A program made the position numbers and the translations under genes. Of a DNA stretch of 18,633 nt, positions 6,450 to 15,900 are shown piece by piece. This DNA comes from an uncultured Prevotellaceae bacterium. GTDB lineage: Bacteria; Bacteroidota; Bacteroidia; Bacteroidales; Bacteroidaceae. The number at the start of each line of letters is the position of its first letter. Within the stretch, counting starts at the first letter, position 1. Location of the stretch: NCBI GenBank assembly GCA_937915745.1, contig CALGGJ010000100.1, forward strand, positions 1-18,633, in the 5' to 3' direction. Below the pieces are notes generated by a model. It saw nothing but the letters and a program-made list of their open reading frames with translations, had not been told where the DNA came from and searched no databases.

Positions 6450-8117
6450 ATGAAGACAGACATAGAGATTGCACGCGAATGCCGACTGGCCCCGATAGCC
6501 GATGTAGCATCACGAGCTGGCTTCCCTACCGACAGTATCGAACCCTACGGCCGCTCCATAGCCAAAGTACCCGAAACCCTGATTGACGACAAACGTGCGG
6601 CCATGAGCCGCCTCATACTCGTCACCGCCATCACCCCCACAAAAGCCGGCATAGGCAAGACGACAGTGAGCATAGGTCTGTCCATGGGTCTGAACCGCAT
6701 AGGCAAGCGAGCCATCGTCGCACTGCGCGAACCCTCGCTCGGTCCGTGCTTCGGGATGAAAGGCGGAGCAGCCGGTGGCGGTTATGCACAAGTGTTGCCG
6801 ATGGAGAAGATAAACCTCCATTTCACCGGCGATTTTCACGCTATCACGACTGCACACAACATGATTGCGGCACTTCTCGACAACTATATATACCAACACC
6901 GCAACGACGGATTTGCCCTGCGCGAAAAGCTGTGGAAACGAGTGCTCGACGTCAACGACCGCAACCTGCGCGAAGTGATTACCGGCATCGGGGCAAAAAC
7001 CAACGGCGGAGTGAGTGAGAGCGGGTTCGACATCACACCTGCGAGCGAAATCATGGCAATACTATGTCTGTCAACCGGCCTCGACGACCTGCGCCGCCGC
7101 ATCGACAACATACTGCTCGGATTCACCATCGACGGACGGCCTTTCCGCGTGAAAGACATGGGAGTGGGCGGTGCAATCACCGTCCTGCTGCTCGACGCCG
7201 TACGTCCCAACCTGGTGCAGACCACCGAACAGACACCGGCCATAGTGCACGGCGGCCCGTTTGCCAACATAGCACACGGCTGCAACTCTATACTCGCCAC
7301 CAAACTCGCAATGACATACAGCGACTATGTAGTGACCGAAGCAGGATTCGGTGCCGACCTCGGTGCCGAGAAATTCTTCAACATCAAATGCCGCAAAGCA
7401 GGCCTCCAGCCATGCCTCACAGTCATCGTGGCCACCACACAGGGACTCAAGATGCATGGCGACGTGCCACTCGACGCCATCAAAGAGCCCAACCGCGAAG
7501 GTCTGATTAAAGGTCTCGACAACCTCGACCGACATATCGACAACCTGAAGAAATTCGGACAGTCGGTAGTAGTGGCATTCAACCGCTTTGCCACCGACAC
7601 CACCGACGAGCTCAACCTCGTGCGCCAGCACTGCGAGGCATCAGGAGTGGGCTTTGCCGTGAACAACGCCTTCGCTGAAGGCGGAAGCGGAGCCGTGGAA
7701 CTGGCCGAAGAAGTGGTGAGAACGGCCGAGAACCACCCGTCGCAGCCACTACGGCTTACCTACGAAGACTCCGACTCGGTGAAGACAAAGATAGAAAAAG
7801 TAAGCAAGAACATATACCGTGCAGCATCGGTGAGCTACAGCAAACAGGCAGAAACCATGATTGCACGCATAGCCGGGCTGGGCATGGACCACTACCCTTT
7901 ATGCATAGCCAAGACACAATATTCGTTCTCGGCCGACCCCACACTCTACGGAGTGCCCGAAGACTTTAACATACACATCCGCGACCTCGTTATCAACGCC
8001 GGAGCAGAGATGATAGTGGCCATAGCAGGCGACATCATGCGTATGCCGGGATTGCCGAAATCGCCGCAAGCCGAACGCATCGACTACATAGGCGGACACA
8101 TCGAAGGACTGAGCTGA
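6450..8117 (+). CDS. fhs: Formate--tetrahydrofolate ligase
   Basis: This cytoplasmic enzyme joins formate and tetrahydrofolate at the cost of ATP, giving 10-formyl-THF for purine and formyl-Met synthesis. The 555 residues fit the family length. Visible motifs are the ATP-binding loop TPTKAGIGKTT (about 62-72), the signature EPSLGPCFGMKGGAAGGG (94-111), FTGDFHAI (125-132) and the GAKTNGG region. The loop has KAGIGKTT where the common form is PAGEGKTT; from memory this is usual in Bacteroidota. The frame is open back to 6129, but I chose ATG 6450. It gives the family length, it starts the conserved region, and the -7 element at 6344 would lie inside any longer form. It appears to be a single-gene unit with its own promoter. 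Confidence 0.97.
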   Translation: MKTDIEIARECRLAPIADVASRAGFPTDSIEPYGRSIAKVPETLIDDKRAAMSRLILVTAITPTKAGIGKTTVSIGLSMGLNRIGKRAIVALREPSLGPCFGMKGGAAGGGYAQVLPMEKINLHFTGDFHAITTAHNMIAALLDNYIYQHRNDGFALREKLWKRVLDVNDRNLREVITGIGAKTNGGVSESGFDITPASEIMAILCLSTGLDDLRRRIDNILLGFTIDGRPFRVKDMGVGGAITVLLLDAVRPNLVQTTEQTPAIVHGGPFANIAHGCNSILATKLAMTYSDYVVTEAGFGADLGAEKFFNIKCRKAGLQPCLTVIVATTQGLKMHGDVPLDAIKEPNREGLIKGLDNLDRHIDNLKKFGQSVVVAFNRFATDTTDELNLVRQHCEASGVGFAVNNAFAEGGSGAVELAEEVVRTAENHPSQPLRLTYEDSDSVKTKIEKVSKNIYRAASVSYSKQAETMIARIAGLGMDHYPLCIAKTQYSFSADPTLYGVPEDFNIHIRDLVINAGAEMIVAIAGDIMRMPGLPKSPQAERIDYIGGHIEGLS

Positions 8118-8214
8118 CAATGCCATACAGGTTCTAAGATGATACTGCGCCGCAAACACTATATGACCTCAGACACCAAGGCAAGGTTGGCTTACACAGA
8201 GTAATCAGTCCTTT

Positions 8215-8229
8215 TTTTGGCTGCCAAAA
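8215..8229. repeat. Palindrome in the fhs to PASTA gap
   Basis: TTTTGGC (8215-8221) and GCCAAAA (8223-8229) are perfect inverted repeats around one base. The loop is too short for a good terminator as drawn. A weaker hairpin (CCAA/TTGG) lies near 8176-8191. Either could end fhs transcription or bind a protein; the evidence is weak. Confidence 0.35.
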
Positions 8230-8273
8230 CCTAAATTTTCTCAAATGACACTCAAATAATGAATTATTTGTAG

Positions 8274-8281
8274 TAACTTTG
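8274..8281 (+). promoter_or_regulatory. -7 promoter element of the PASTA-rluD-ddl operon
   Basis: TAACTTTG followed by CAG fits TAnnTTTG and lies 28 bp before the start codon at 8309, leaving a leader of about 20 nt. No TTTG -33 box is seen at 19-21 bp. It marks the first gene of a tightly linked group of four. Confidence 0.65.
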
Positions 8282-8308
8282 CAGCTTGAAACCAAACGAA
8301 AACGACAC

Positions 8309-8956
8309 ATGGGAATAAAGAAATACTTCACAGGAAAAAGCGGAGCCATATTCTGGATAAATGTGCTGCTCGCCGCTGCCCTGCTCGTCAGCATACCTGT
8401 AATCCTTTTCAACACGCTCGACGCCTACACCCACCATGGCGAAAGGACAAGTGTGCCGTCGGTAGAAGGGCTGAAATACTACGAGGCAGAAGAAGTGCTC
8501 GACCAAAACGGTTTTGTTGCAGTCATCGCCGACTCCACCTATAAGAAATCGGCCAAACCGGGCGCAGTGCTCGACCAAATACCCAAGGCAGGCACACTGA
8601 TAAAACAAGGCCGTATAGTATATCTCACCGTCAACCTCAACGGTGAGCCACTCGTCAAAATGCCCGACCTGGTTGACAACAGCTCATACCGCGAAGCAGA
8701 AATCACACTCAAGGCACTCGGATTCAAACTCACCTCACCTACACTCGTCGAGGGTATAGAAAAGGACCGTGTGCTGAAAATAAAACAAGGTAACCGTGCC
8801 ATAAGTGCAGGCGAGATGGTATCAAAAGAACGTGCACTCACCCTGTACATCGGAGCAGGCGAGCTTGAAGAAGACTCACTATACTTCGACGACGGTGCAG
8901 AAGACTATGATATCGACACCGACATAAGCGAAAGCAACTTCGACCTGCAACTATGA
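8309..8956 (+). CDS. Membrane-anchored PASTA-domain protein
   Basis: This 215-residue protein has a short cytoplasmic N-terminus, one transmembrane segment (about 14-36), two PASTA-like repeats (about 46-110 and 113-182) and a strongly acidic C-terminal tail (186-210, rich in Asp and Glu). PASTA domains in other bacteria bind muropeptides or beta-lactams and often sit on Ser/Thr kinases or penicillin-binding proteins. Here no kinase or transpeptidase is attached. Its link to ddl supports a role near peptidoglycan (inference). The start is ATG 8309; an in-frame TTG at 8279 lies inside the -7 element and is rejected. The stop overlaps the next start as ATGA. From memory, the order PASTA, RluD-type, ddl, acyltransferase is common in Bacteroidales. 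Confidence 0.92.
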   Translation: MGIKKYFTGKSGAIFWINVLLAAALLVSIPVILFNTLDAYTHHGERTSVPSVEGLKYYEAEEVLDQNGFVAVIADSTYKKSAKPGAVLDQIPKAGTLIKQGRIVYLTVNLNGEPLVKMPDLVDNSSYREAEITLKALGFKLTSPTLVEGIEKDRVLKIKQGNRAISAGEMVSKERALTLYIGAGELEEDSLYFDDGAEDYDIDTDISESNFDLQL

Positions 8957-10065
8957 GACAGCAAACAAGCCCCAACCGCCCCGACGCCCAACCAGACCCG
9001 CTCGACCCGCTCGCCCAACCGGACATGCCGGAGCCGCTGGAAGACCTCGACGACACCCTGCCTCTCTACGAACACTACCGCCTGCCGGTCGATCCCAAGC
9101 AGAAACTGATGAGGATTGACAAATACATCATCGAACATCTGCCCAACATTTCGCGCAACCGCATACAGCGCGCAGCCGATGCAGGGTTCATACTCGTGGG
9201 CGACCAACCGGTGAAACGCAGCTACAAAGTGAAACCGCTCGACATGATACGCATCATGCTCGACCGTCCGCACTACGACAACACCATCACCCCCGAAGAC
9301 ATACCGCTCAACATACTGTATGAAGACAACGACATCATCGTGGTGAACAAACCCGCAGGACTCGTCGTGCATCCCGGACACGGCAACTGGCACGGCACAC
9401 TGCTCAACGCATTGGCCTGGCACCTCAAAGACCATCCCGAATACGACATCAACAACCCCGAGATAGGACTGGTGCACCGCATAGACAAAGACACCAGCGG
9501 ACTGCTGGTCATTGCCAAGACAGCCGACGCCAAGACACACCTGGGACGCCAATTCTTCAACAAAACCACCAAACGCGAATACAACGCCCTGGTGTGGGGC
9601 AATTTCAACGAAGACCACGGACGCATCGAGGGCAACATAGCACGCAACCCAAAAGACAGGATGCAGATGGCAGTGTTCCCACCCGACAGCGACATAGGCA
9701 AACACGCAGTAACCCACTGGAGTGTGATTGAACGATTCGGATACACCACCCTCGTAAGCTGCAAACTCGAAACCGGACGAACACACCAGATACGTGTACA
9801 CATGCGCCACATAGGCCACAACCTGTTCAACGACGAGCGCTACGGAGGCAACCAAATACTGAAAGGAACGACATCAAGCCACTACCGCCAGTTCATCGAA
9901 AACTGCTTCAAGGCATGTCCGCGACAAGCACTACATGCCAAGACACTCGGCTTCGAACACCCTACAACACACCAGCACATGATGTTCACATCAGAACTGC
10001 CTGCCGACATGACAGCACTCATACAACGCTGGCGCACACTCGGCAACAGCAGTAAACAAACATAA
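8953..10065 (+). CDS. rluD: RluD-family 23S rRNA pseudouridine synthase
   Basis: It is predicted to convert uridines of large-subunit rRNA to pseudouridine (E. coli RluD acts at 1911, 1915 and 1917). An S4 RNA-binding domain (about 50-100, with RIDKYI and NISRNRIQ) is followed by the RluA-type catalytic domain with HRIDKDTSG (175-183), where Asp178 is the catalytic aspartate, and by ETGRTHQIRVHMRHIGH near residue 275. The length of 370 is slightly long because of a Pro/Asp-rich N-terminal extension of about 40 residues that shows no fold. The start ATG overlaps the stop of the PASTA gene (ATGA), implying translational coupling. Assignment to RluD rather than RluA/RluC rests on the S4 domain and overall layout. 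Confidence 0.92.
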   Translation: MRQQTSPNRPDAQPDPLDPLAQPDMPEPLEDLDDTLPLYEHYRLPVDPKQKLMRIDKYIIEHLPNISRNRIQRAADAGFILVGDQPVKRSYKVKPLDMIRIMLDRPHYDNTITPEDIPLNILYEDNDIIVVNKPAGLVVHPGHGNWHGTLLNALAWHLKDHPEYDINNPEIGLVHRIDKDTSGLLVIAKTADAKTHLGRQFFNKTTKREYNALVWGNFNEDHGRIEGNIARNPKDRMQMAVFPPDSDIGKHAVTHWSVIERFGYTTLVSCKLETGRTHQIRVHMRHIGHNLFNDERYGGNQILKGTTSSHYRQFIENCFKACPRQALHAKTLGFEHPTTHQHMMFTSELPADMTALIQRWRTLGNSSKQT

Positions 10066-10068
10066 CAG

Positions 10069-11067
10069 ATGAAAACAATAGCAATAATAGCAGGTGGCGA
10101 CTCATCCGAACACGACGTCTCGCTCAAGAGTGCGGCAGGGATTGACTCCTGGTTAGACCGCACACGGTACATTGTATATACCATCGAAGTGAAAGGACTC
10201 GACTGGACCGCACACCTTCACGATGGCAGCACAGCCGAGATAAACCGCCACGACTTCTCGTTTGTAGAACACGGCAAGACGGTGAAACCCGACTTCGCAT
10301 ACATCACCATACACGGCACACCGGGCGAAAACGGAATACTGCAAGGCTATTTCGACCTCCTGCACATACCCTACTCTACCTGCAGCCTGCTGGTGGCCGC
10401 ACTCACATTCGACAAGTTCACACTCAACCAATACCTCAAAGGATTCGGAGTAAAGGTGGCAGAGTCGCTCTTACTGCGCAAGGGACAAAGCATCAGCAAC
10501 GAAGACGTGGTCGGACGCATAGGCCTGCCGTGTTTTATCAAGCCCAACGCATCGGGCAGCAGTTTCGGTGTGACCCACTGCAAGACGAGCGAAGACATAC
10601 AGCGAGCCATAGAGTATGCACAAAGCGAAGGCGGCGACGTCATGATTGAAGCCGAACTCAAAGGCACAGAGATTGCCAACGGGGTGTATCGCAAACGCAA
10701 CGGCGAGGTGTATGTACTGCCAATAACCGAGGTGGTAAGCCAAAACGACTACTTCGACTTCGATGCAAAATACAACGGACAAGTGACAGAAATAACACCT
10801 GCACGGCTTTCAGACAACACGACGGAGCGGGTGAAAGCACTGACCAAAGCCATTTACACCATATTGGGAGGCGACGGAATAATGCGCGTGGACTATATCG
10901 TGACAAGGAAAGACAACACCGACGTAATCAACCTGCTCGAAATAAATGCCACACCGGGCATGACCACGACATCGTTCATTCCACAACAAGCACGGGCCGA
11001 CCACCTGGAAATGACCGACATACTGACCGAAGTGATAGAATCAAAACTGGGAAACTGCTATGACTGA
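10069..11067 (+). CDS. ddl: D-alanine--D-alanine ligase
   Basis: This cytoplasmic ATP-grasp enzyme makes the D-Ala-D-Ala dipeptide for the peptidoglycan stem. In 332 residues the motifs are: N-terminal GGDSSEHDVS (9-18), HGTPGENG (82-89, usual form HGxxGEDG), FIKPNASGSSFGV (156-168, nucleotide-binding lysine), MRVDYIV (272-278) and EINATPGMT (291-299), which supplies the metal and D-Ala ligands. All catalytic elements appear intact, so it should be active. It starts 3 nt after the pseudouridine synthase stop and overlaps the next gene by 8 bp. The usual vancomycin-resistance D-lactate-type partners are absent, so a housekeeping role is likely. Confidence 0.96.
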   Translation: MKTIAIIAGGDSSEHDVSLKSAAGIDSWLDRTRYIVYTIEVKGLDWTAHLHDGSTAEINRHDFSFVEHGKTVKPDFAYITIHGTPGENGILQGYFDLLHIPYSTCSLLVAALTFDKFTLNQYLKGFGVKVAESLLLRKGQSISNEDVVGRIGLPCFIKPNASGSSFGVTHCKTSEDIQRAIEYAQSEGGDVMIEAELKGTEIANGVYRKRNGEVYVLPITEVVSQNDYFDFDAKYNGQVTEITPARLSDNTTERVKALTKAIYTILGGDGIMRVDYIVTRKDNTDVINLLEINATPGMTTTSFIPQQARADHLEMTDILTEVIESKLGNCYD

Positions 11068-12178
11068 CATACACGAATTTGACGACATACGCCCGTTCCT
11101 GCCCGAGGAAATGCCTGCCGTATATGACAGGCTACTGGCCGACCAGCGCTTCCTTGCCATACTGCCACGGATATATCCGGGCCTGCCGCAAGAGAAGGTG
11201 GAAGCCATGCTGCGTGCAGGAAAGACCAACCTGGAGTTTCAGAAAATATGTATCTACCCTGTGATTGAGCAATTGCTGAAGAAAGCCAGCGACGGCTTCT
11301 CTGCCAATTTCTCACATCTCGACGGCAACGGCTATACATTCATATCCAACCACCGCGACATCGTGCTCGACTCCGCCCTGCTCGACTTTGCACTCGTGGA
11401 TGCAGGATTCGATACCGTAGAGATAGCCATAGGCGACAACCTGCTCATATATCCGTGGATAAAGGATGTAGTGAGACTCAACCGCTCGTTCATCGTACAA
11501 CGCGCACTGACCATGCGACAAATGCTCATGGCATCGGCCAAGATGTCGCGATACATGCACTACGTAATCGAAGAAAAAGGCGGAAACCTGTGGATAGCAC
11601 AACGCGAGGGACGCGCGAAAGACAGCAACGACCGCACCCAAGACAGTGTGCTGAAGATGTTGGCAATGGGAGGAAAAGGCAATGTGGTAGAGTCGTTGAA
11701 ATCGCTCAACATCGTGCCGCTCGCCATCTCCTACGAATACGACCCCTGCGATTACCTCAAAGCCGAAGAGTTTCAGCACAAACGCGACAATGCCGACTTC
11801 CATAAAAGTCAGCAAGACGACCTCGACAATATGGCTACAGGCATATTCGGATACAAGGGATACATACACTATCATGCAGCACCATGCATCAACACATGGC
11901 TCGACACCCTCGACCCCGACACACCGAAGACAGAACTGTTTGCGTCGGTGGCCGGGCATATAGACCACGAGATACATCGTCACTACCGCCTCTATCCAAG
12001 CAACCTGGTGGCAGCAGGCATTGACGAAAATGCCGATGACGCGGCCAAGTTCTGTGCATACATAGAGGCTCAGCTTGCAAAAACAACCATAGACAACCCC
12101 GACATGCCGTTCCTGCGCGACAAGATACGGCAGATGTATGCCTATCCGGCAATAAACAAGGCCAAGAGCGAAGAATAA
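11060..12178 (+). CDS. Glycerolipid acyltransferase family protein (PlsB/PlsC-like)
   Basis: The 372-residue protein shows the acyltransferase block order. Block I is FISNHRDIVLD (94-104). Block II is around RLNRSFIVQR (139-148). Block III is REGRAKDSNDRTQ (182-194). Block IV is VPLAISYEYDP (219-229). Together these resemble PlsB-type glycerol-phosphate acyltransferases more than short PlsC proteins. In block I the acid is at H+6 if Asp104 is used (HX5D rather than HX4D), although Asp100 lies closer; this is a family quirk or a different substrate. About 80 residues precede block I and about 140 follow block IV. No clear transmembrane segment is seen. It overlaps ddl by 8 bp (ATGACTGA) and is probably co-transcribed. 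The acceptor substrate is unknown. Confidence 0.82.
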   Translation: MTDIHEFDDIRPFLPEEMPAVYDRLLADQRFLAILPRIYPGLPQEKVEAMLRAGKTNLEFQKICIYPVIEQLLKKASDGFSANFSHLDGNGYTFISNHRDIVLDSALLDFALVDAGFDTVEIAIGDNLLIYPWIKDVVRLNRSFIVQRALTMRQMLMASAKMSRYMHYVIEEKGGNLWIAQREGRAKDSNDRTQDSVLKMLAMGGKGNVVESLKSLNIVPLAISYEYDPCDYLKAEEFQHKRDNADFHKSQQDDLDNMATGIFGYKGYIHYHAAPCINTWLDTLDPDTPKTELFASVAGHIDHEIHRHYRLYPSNLVAAGIDENADDAAKFCAYIEAQLAKTTIDNPDMPFLRDKIRQMYAYPAINKAKSEE

Positions 12179-12225
12179 AACCGACCCACGACAAAACCCA
12201 TACATACAAAACACGAGTGGACAGA

Positions 12226-12867
12226 ATGACCTACATAAGACAAGCGCGGGCAACGGCAGGCATTGCAATACTTGCCGCACTCTGCATGTCCATCGCCATT
12301 GCATGTGATGACGAAGAGACAGAACAACCGTCGTACATCACCAATCTGGTAGAGGCCTACACCGATGGCAGCGGCAACATACGAAGCATACGCACCGACG
12401 ACGGCACCCGCTACACAGTGGAACAGAACATCAATACAGGTAAGGCCGATACTGTTTTCAGATGTCTCAGCACATACGTGACAACCGAATCGGCAGCACA
12501 GCTCTATTCGCTCGAACCGGTGTTCTCGGCACATCCACGCCCTGCAGCCGAATTCCACTCGCTGCCTCATGACCCTGTGAAGTTTATCAGTTCGTGGGCA
12601 TCCGACCATTACATAAACATACGTATCGGAATACTTGCCACCGATGGCAGCAACCATGCCTACGGGTTTGCTGAAGACGATGTGACCACAGTCAACGGCA
12701 AGCGGACAGCATGGTTCACACTACTGCATCAACGACAAAACAACGATGCAGAATCATACACCGAAGAACTGTTCCTCAGTATGCCACGTGCCAACTATCT
12801 GGATTGCGACTCGTTTGTGATAAACATTCATACATACGACGGTCTTAAGACTATAGGACACAAGTAA
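12226..12867 (+). CDS. NigD-like putative lipoprotein
   Basis: The 213-residue product starts with a lipoprotein signal: basic residues, a hydrophobic stretch and SIAIAC, with the lipidated Cys at 27 and DDEE following. Acidic residues after the Cys suit surface-exported lipoproteins of Bacteroidota. The mature part is mostly beta-strand in character, with a C-terminal half (about 125-200) including a segment reading LLHQRQNNDAESYTEELFLS. That resembles NigD/NigD-like proteins, whose function is poorly known; the assignment is from memory. I chose ATG 12226; an upstream in-frame GTG at 12217 adds only three residues. The gap to the acyltransferase gene is 47 bp, so it may belong to the same transcript. 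Confidence 0.75.
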   Translation: MTYIRQARATAGIAILAALCMSIAIACDDEETEQPSYITNLVEAYTDGSGNIRSIRTDDGTRYTVEQNINTGKADTVFRCLSTYVTTESAAQLYSLEPVFSAHPRPAAEFHSLPHDPVKFISSWASDHYINIRIGILATDGSNHAYGFAEDDVTTVNGKRTAWFTLLHQRQNNDAESYTEELFLSMPRANYLDCDSFVINIHTYDGLKTIGHK

Positions 12868-12931
12868 AACATAAACACATATATCTCCTTCAACAACGAA
12901 GCTCAACAAACAAAAAACATAAACAAAAGAC

Positions 12932-15900
12932 ATGAAGACTTACAAACTCGTAAACAACGTGATGGGATGGCTGATTTTTGCAATAGCAGCATTCACCTAC
13001 TGCTCAACCATAGAACCCACCGCCAGTTTCTGGGATTGTCCGGAATTCATCTCCACAGCCACGAAGCTGGAGGTAGGACATCCACCTGGCGCACCATTCT
13101 TTATGCTTGTCGGAAACCTATTCTCACAATTCGCAAGCGACCCGACCCAAATAGCCAAGATGGTCAATACCATGTCGGCACTGCTCAGTGCAGGATGTAT
13201 CCTATTCCTGTTTTGGACAGTCACACATCTGGCAAAGAAACTTGTCTGTCGCGACGACCAGCAACCAACAACTGCTCAAACCATCGCAGTGATGGCAAGC
13301 GGTATTGCCGGTGCACTCATATACACATGGAGCGACACATTCTGGTTCAGTGCAGTCGAGGGCGAGGTCTATGCCTTCTCGTCGTTCCTCACAGCCTTGG
13401 TATTCTGGCTCATACTGAAATGGGAAGATAAGGCCGATGAAAGCGGCAGCGACCGCTGGCTGGTGCTTATTGCATACCTGGTAGGACTCTCTATCGGCGT
13501 CCACCTGCTCAACCTGCTCTGCATACCGGCAATGGTACTCGTATATTACTATAAGCGTTCCTCAAACCCCGATGGCCGGGGCTCGCTCATTGCACTGGGA
13601 ATATCGGCGGTAATCGTAGCAGCCGTTCTGTATGGAGTGGTACCTGGTATTACGAAGGTGGGAGGATGGTTCGAGTTGCTGTTTGTCAACATGCTCGGCA
13701 TGTCGTTCAATACAGGACTGTATATCTACCTCGTACTACTGGTTGCCTGTCTGATTTGGGCAATCATCGAATCGACACGTGCAACCAATAAGCTGCGCAT
13801 GAACATAGCATTCATCGTCAGCCTGGCAATGCTCGGAACTCCATTCTACGGATATGGATGGAGCAGCATTCTTATCGGCATCGTGGTGCTTGCAATAGTT
13901 GCATGGATGCTCAGGTCGGCCAAATGGGTAACACCTAAAGGATTGAACACAACCTTGCTGTGCCTTGCACTCATCGTGGTGGGGTATTCATCGTATGCTG
14001 TCATCGTGATACGCAGCGACGCCAACCCGCCAATGGACCAGAACTCGCCTGAAGATGTATTCACACTTGGCGAATATCTCGGACGCGAACAATATGGCGA
14101 CCGCCCGTTGTTCTACGGACCTACATACAATTCGCGGCCATCGGTCGTAGTGAAGGGAGACCACCTGAGCTATGGCACGACCGAGGGTGCACCCGTATAT
14201 CAACGCAAGGAGAAAGCCAACATCGACGAAAAAGATGAGTATATCGTAATTCGCAACAAGTTCGACTACGACTATGCTTCCGACCAGTGTATGCTCTTCC
14301 CGCGTATATATAGCGAGAAAGATGCAGGCAAATACGAATCATGGCTCGGAAGCGTACACTATCACACCGTGCAATATAACATACCGGGCCAAGGAACTCA
14401 GACTCTGCAGATACCGTCGCAGATGGACAACATACGCTACTTCCTCTCCTATCAGCTCAACTTCATGTACTGGCGCTATTTCATGTGGAACTTTGCAGGG
14501 CGGCAGAACGACTTGCAGAGCCAGGGCGAGACTGAACACGGCAACTGGATAACCGGCATCAAGCCGCTTGACGACCTGCGCCTGGGCAACCAAGACCTCC
14601 TGCCTACCGAACTGAAGGAAAATAAGGGACACAACGTGTTCTATTGCCTGCCGCTTATACTCGGACTTGTCGGACTGCTATGGCAGGCATTTAAGGGTAA
14701 GCGCGGCATACAACAGTTCTGGGTAGTGTTCTTCCTGTTCTTCATGACAGGAATAGCCATTGTGTTCTACCTCAACCAGACCCCGGGGCAACCTCGTGAG
14801 CGTGACTATGCTTATGCAGGGTCGTTCTATGCTTTTGCCATTTGGTGCGGACTTGGCATCACCGCCATCTATTCGAGCCTCGTGAAATACCTCAAGGGCA
14901 ACAATGCCCGAATGGCGGCATCGCTCATATCGTTGATTCCAGCCATTGCCATTCCATTGCAGATGGTGTCGCAGACATGGGACGACCACGACCGCTCCGG
15001 ACGTTACATGTGCCGCGACTTCGGACTCAACTATCTTGAGACAATTCCACACGATGGCATCATTTTCACCAATGGCGACAACGATACATTCCCTCTATGG
15101 TATAACGAAGACACAGAGGGCAACCGCACCGATGTGCGCGTGTGCAACCTGTCGTACGTGCAGACCGACTGGTACATCGACCAGATGAAACGTCCGGCAT
15201 TCGAGGGAGAAGGACAATCGTCGCCACTGCCTATTTCGTGGAAACGAATACAATACGTGGAGGGAAAGAACGAAATGACCGACGTCAACCCAATAGTGGT
15301 TGTCGGTGGCAAAGAGATGCGCATGAAGGAACTGGTGAGACAGATGTATTCACAAAGTCCCAACACAGCCAAGGCCATTTGGGGCGAGAACCCGTTTGAA
15401 CTGAAAAATGCCATCAAAAAGTTTGTACTTAAAGAAGACATCCCTGCCGAATATCAAGACATGGTGAACTCGTTGCCTGCATGTCTGCCATCAGACACAC
15501 TGTATGTCACAGTCAACAAGGAGGCCGTAAGACGCTCGGGCATGTATATTCCAAACGATTCCATCCCAGATTGCATGGATATCAGCCTCAAAGGCCAAGA
15601 CCGCGTCTTGAAGTCGATGATGATGATGCTCGAGATGATTGCCCAAAGCAATTTCGAACGACCACTCTATATGTCAACCACAGTAGGTCCACAGCATTAT
15701 GGCAATATCTGGCGGCACTTCGTGCAGGAAGGTCTTGCATGGCGCATTACACCATTCAGCTTCAGCGAAAACATGCAGCAGCAGTCGGTTGTTGACTCCG
15801 AGAAGATGTTCGACAACATGATGAACAAGTACCGCTATGGAGGACTCAGTACTCCTGGACTCTACCTCGACGAAACGACCATGCGCATGTGCTGGACTCA

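Noticed and set aside
6050..6463. Minus-strand open frame (137 codons) between the large gene and fhs
   Set aside because: It covers the 22-bp array, the fhs -7 element and the fhs start. Its repetitive part (EEFS, IFPKLQKHFPE, AEEFLKL) is a by-product of the 22-bp period.
8905..9855. Long antisense open frame (316 codons) opposite the pseudouridine synthase gene
   Set aside because: It is a shadow of a strongly supported gene with intact motifs. Its translation is rich in Val, Cys, His and Tyr with no recognisable domain.
11312..12304. Long antisense open frame (330 codons) opposite the acyltransferase gene
   Set aside because: The composition is Cys/Val/Tyr-rich and unlike a protein. It arises from the codon bias of the plus-strand gene and crosses its 3' boundary without a promoter of its own.
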